This document shows, piece by piece, positions 5,881 to 7,335 of a DNA stretch of 7,335 bases; within the stretch, counting starts at the first letter, position 1, and every line of letters starts with the position of its first letter. Source of the DNA: SVFI01 sp045643145 (GTDB lineage: Bacteria > Bacillota > Clostridia > Lachnospirales > Lachnospiraceae); assembly GCA_045643145.1 (NCBI GenBank), contig JAZUKG010000210.1, forward strand, positions 1-7,335, written 5' to 3'. A program made the translations under genes and the position numbers. The notes beneath the pieces are model-generated. The model was not told where the DNA came from, made no database searches, and saw nothing but the letters and a program-made list of their open reading frames with translations.

Positions 5881-6663
5881 ATGCCTATGATTAATTTTAT
5901 GGAAAAAAAGGGATTTATCTGCGATATGGACGGTGTAATCTATCACGGTAATCGTCTGTTGCCTGGTGCAGCAGAGTTCATATCATGGCTGCAGAGAAAT
6001 CAGAAGAAGTACCTCTTCTTGACAAATAACAGCGGGATGACACCGAAAGAACTGAATCAGAAATTGAAGCGACTGGGGGTTGATGTCCCAGAAGAACACT
6101 TCTATACTAGTGCCCTGGCAACGGCAGAGTTCTTAAAAAAGCAGGCACCCGGATGCAGTGCTTATGTAATCGGTGAAGCCGGACTGTTGAATGCTCTTTA
6201 TGATGCAGGAGTCACTATGAATGATGTGAATCCGGATTATGTAGTTATTGGAGAAGGACGAAATTACTCGCTGGAGTCACTTACAAAGGCTGTAAATCTT
6301 GTACTTGCCGGTGCTAAGCTAATCGGTGCGAATTCAGATGTATCCGGTAATATTGAGGACGGTATTGCTCCCGCCTGCAAGGCACTGATTGCACCTGTGG
6401 AAATGGCATCCGGAAAGCAGGCATATTTCTGCGGAAAACCCAATCCGCTCATGATGAGAACGGGCCTTCGCCTGTTAGATTGTCATTCTGAGGAGGCTGT
6501 TATTATCGGAGACCGCATGGATACTGATATTATTGCAGGTACAGAAAGTGGTGTAGATACGGTATTAGTACTTTCTGGTGTATCGGATAGAAACACTCCG
6601 AAGACTTTCGCATATCAGCCGACCATGATTTTGGATGGTGTTGGATGTATTGCATCCGAATAA
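5881..6663 (+). CDS. HAD superfamily (subfamily IIA, NagD-like) phosphatase
   Basis: This 260-residue enzyme has the four HAD motifs: DMDGVIYHG (nucleophile Asp15, acid Asp17), LTNNSG (Thr48), a lysine in FCGKPNP (Lys186) and IIGDRMDTD (Asp211, Asp216). The spacing between motifs II and III leaves room for a C2 cap as in NagD and p-nitrophenylphosphatase-like proteins. Members dephosphorylate small molecules such as nucleoside monophosphates or sugar phosphates; the exact substrate cannot be read from the sequence. The ATG directly abuts the phoU stop (TAAATG), and a purine-rich AAGGAAAGAGAG precedes it, so it is co-transcribed and probably coupled with phoU. A later ATG (5887 or 5899) is possible. 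Being last in the pst operon suggests it releases phosphate during starvation, which is an inference from position. Confidence 0.88.
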   Translation: MPMINFMEKKGFICDMDGVIYHGNRLLPGAAEFISWLQRNQKKYLFLTNNSGMTPKELNQKLKRLGVDVPEEHFYTSALATAEFLKKQAPGCSAYVIGEAGLLNALYDAGVTMNDVNPDYVVIGEGRNYSLESLTKAVNLVLAGAKLIGANSDVSGNIEDGIAPACKALIAPVEMASGKQAYFCGKPNPLMMRTGLRLLDCHSEEAVIIGDRMDTDIIAGTESGVDTVLVLSGVSDRNTPKTFAYQPTMILDGVGCIASE

Positions 6664-6669
6664 TAAAAG

Positions 6670-6711
6670 AATTCCCGGAACAGTTCAGAGATGATCACGG
6701 TTCCGGGAATT
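6670..6711. terminator. Bidirectional hairpin terminator between the HAD gene and the convergent small gene
   Basis: AATTCCCGGAAC (6670-6681) and GTTCCGGGAATT (6700-6711) form a perfect 12-bp stem with an 18-base loop. The plus strand continues TGTGTTT, and the minus strand continues CTTTTATTATT, so each side has a T-rich tail. It lies 6 bp after the HAD stop and 18 bp beyond the stop of the minus-strand gene, and can end both transcripts. Confidence 0.85.
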
Positions 6712-6729
6712 TGTGTTTACTGCCGATAT

Positions 6730-6984
6730 TTATTTTGCAAGGGGTCGTCTATCGTGGAAATCATGGTTGCAGCTATAAAGCAGCACGACAAACCAGGATA
6801 TAATCACTGGATATCCGACAAAACAGACCATCCAATCGAGTGTTTTTAATGCCCATATCTGAACAAAACCCCATAGGATCAGACCCATTGCTCCAGAGAT
6901 AATTCCAAGAACCCAGAGAAAAGCTCTATATTTTGTGGCTGCTTTCCAATTTTTATCTTCAATATTGTTCCATATGTATTTCAT
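6730..6984 (-). CDS. Small two-helix membrane protein of unknown function
   Basis: I do not recognise this 84-residue protein. It has a short charged N-terminus (MKYIWNNIEDKNWK), a first hydrophobic helix at about 21-44, a second at about 48-70, and a hydrophilic, histidine- and arginine-rich tail (CNHDFHDRRPLAK). The start is taken at 6984 because GGAGG (6996 to 6992) lies 7 bases before that ATG. The upstream in-frame ATG at 6999 sits on top of this site and would have no leader from the predicted promoter. It converges on the pst operon and diverges from the Na+/phosphate symporter. Its promoter has the same half-site spacing as those two, so a role in phosphate stress is suggested by regulation only. 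Confidence 0.75.
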   Translation of the reverse strand: MKYIWNNIEDKNWKAATKYRAFLWVLGIISGAMGLILWGFVQIWALKTLDWMVCFVGYPVIISWFVVLLYSCNHDFHDRRPLAK

Positions 6985-7006
6985 ATTCTGCACCTCCATT
7001 TTCCTA

Positions 7007-7061
7007 AAGGTAACCTGGAAGTGTAAAAGTTGAAATCATGCTTCCGTAAGGTTTCTGTAAA
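7007..7061 (-). promoter_or_regulatory. Candidate phosphate-regulated promoter of the small membrane protein
   Basis: On the minus strand, TTTACA (7061 to 7056), CTTACG (7050 to 7045) and TTTACA (7027 to 7022) precede a TACCTT -10-like box (7012 to 7007). The starts are 11, 23 and 15 bp apart, exactly as in the pst and symporter promoters. The predicted transcript start near 7000 leaves a 16-base leader containing GGAGG before the ATG at 6984. The middle half-site and the -10 box are weaker than in the other two promoters. Confidence 0.5.
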
Positions 7062-7071
7062 ACACGAAAAT

Positions 7072-7126
7072 TTTACCATCCCTTTACAGAACCAACCCCG
7101 GTGGTTTTACAGACATCATGTATCAT
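7072..7126 (+). promoter_or_regulatory. Phosphate-regulated promoter of the Na+/phosphate symporter
   Basis: TTTACC (7072-7077), TTTACA (7083-7088) and TTTACA (7106-7111) are followed by TATCAT (7121-7126), with starts 11, 23 and 15 bp apart. There is no good -35 box. The predicted start near 7133 gives a leader of about 32 bases with AGAGGA as ribosome binding site. The pattern matches TTHACA-type PhoP sites known from Bacillus. Confidence 0.65.
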
Positions 7127-7164
7127 GATAACCGTAAAATAAGAAATGTTAGAGAGGAAAACAT

Positions 7165-7335
7165 ATGGACATCTTTGGAGTACTTTCAATGATCGGCGGA
7201 CTTGCTCTGTTCCTGTATGGTATGAATACCATGGGAGACGGGCTTGTCATGCTCTCTGGCGGTAAGCTGGAAAGAATATTGGAAAAACTAACGGGAAAGC
7301 GTATCACGGCACTTTTGCTGGGCGCATTTGTAACC
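7165..7335 (+). CDS. Na+/phosphate cotransporter family protein (NptA/PF02690 type), N-terminal part
   Basis: Only the first 57 residues are in the window; the gene runs on past its end. MDIFGVLSMIGGLALFLYGM is the first membrane helix of the bacterial Na+/Pi symporter family, followed by the typical NTMGDGLVMLSGGKLERILE segment. Family members are about 300-600 residues long and often end in a PhoU-like domain; neither can be checked here. They couple phosphate movement to sodium. AGAGGA (7153-7158) precedes the ATG. Its promoter shares the half-site pattern of the pst operon, suggesting both uptake routes respond to the same signal. Confidence 0.88.
   Translation, partial: MDIFGVLSMIGGLALFLYGMNTMGDGLVMLSGGKLERILEKLTGKRITALLLGAFVT

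Noticed and set aside
7012..7053. Imperfect hairpin AACCTGGAAG / CTTCC-GTA-AGGTT in front of the small membrane gene
   Set aside because: It lies within the predicted promoter rather than the transcript, so an RNA role is unlikely; the half-site pattern explains the region better.
7090..7106. Small inverted repeat AACCA/TGGTT between the symporter half-sites
   Set aside because: Five base pairs only and absent from the matching position of the pst promoter.

Overview
The window looks like Firmicutes DNA, most probably from class Clostridia (Lachnospiraceae-like). The reasons are strong AGGAGG-type ribosome binding sites, moderate-to-low GC, a Gram-positive PstS lipoprotein, a clustered pstSCAB-phoU operon and a DUF2974 gene. 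The taxonomic placement is inference; no marker gene is present.

Layout. The left end (1-1262) is AT-rich accessory-type DNA. The first codons of a heavy-metal-associated (HMA, CxxC) protein run leftwards out of the window from a promoter overlaid by a perfect 17-2-17 inverted repeat of ArsR/SmtB type. Divergent to it is a DUF2974 (Mbeg1-like) alpha/beta-hydrolase gene with a -10 box but no visible ribosome binding site. Then come about 360 bp without a credible gene (1263-1620), holding several short direct repeats and closed by an intrinsic terminator (1621-1677).

The centre (1675-6711) is a phosphate operon: pstS, pstC, pstA, pstB, phoU and a NagD-like HAD phosphatase. Intergenic gaps are 20 bp or less, pstC and pstA overlap, and phoU is followed directly by the HAD gene. 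A strong hairpin terminator ends it and also serves a convergent small gene. To the right are a small two-helix membrane protein on the minus strand (6730-6984) and, divergent from it, the start of a Na+/phosphate symporter of the NptA family (7165 onward, cut by the window end).

How it works together. PstS captures phosphate outside the cell, PstC/PstA form the channel, PstB supplies ATP hydrolysis, PhoU signals phosphate status and restrains uptake, and the HAD enzyme probably frees phosphate from small organic phosphates. NptA would be a second, sodium-driven phosphate transporter.

The most interesting observation is regulatory. The promoters of pstS, of the Na+/Pi symporter and of the uncharacterised small membrane protein all carry three TTTAC-type half-sites with exactly the same spacing to a -10 box (half-site starts 11 and 23 bp apart, then 15 bp to the -10). 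This looks like a PhoP/PhoB recognition pattern, and it makes the small membrane protein a candidate new member of the phosphate-starvation regulon. I did not find a wholly new multi-gene system here.
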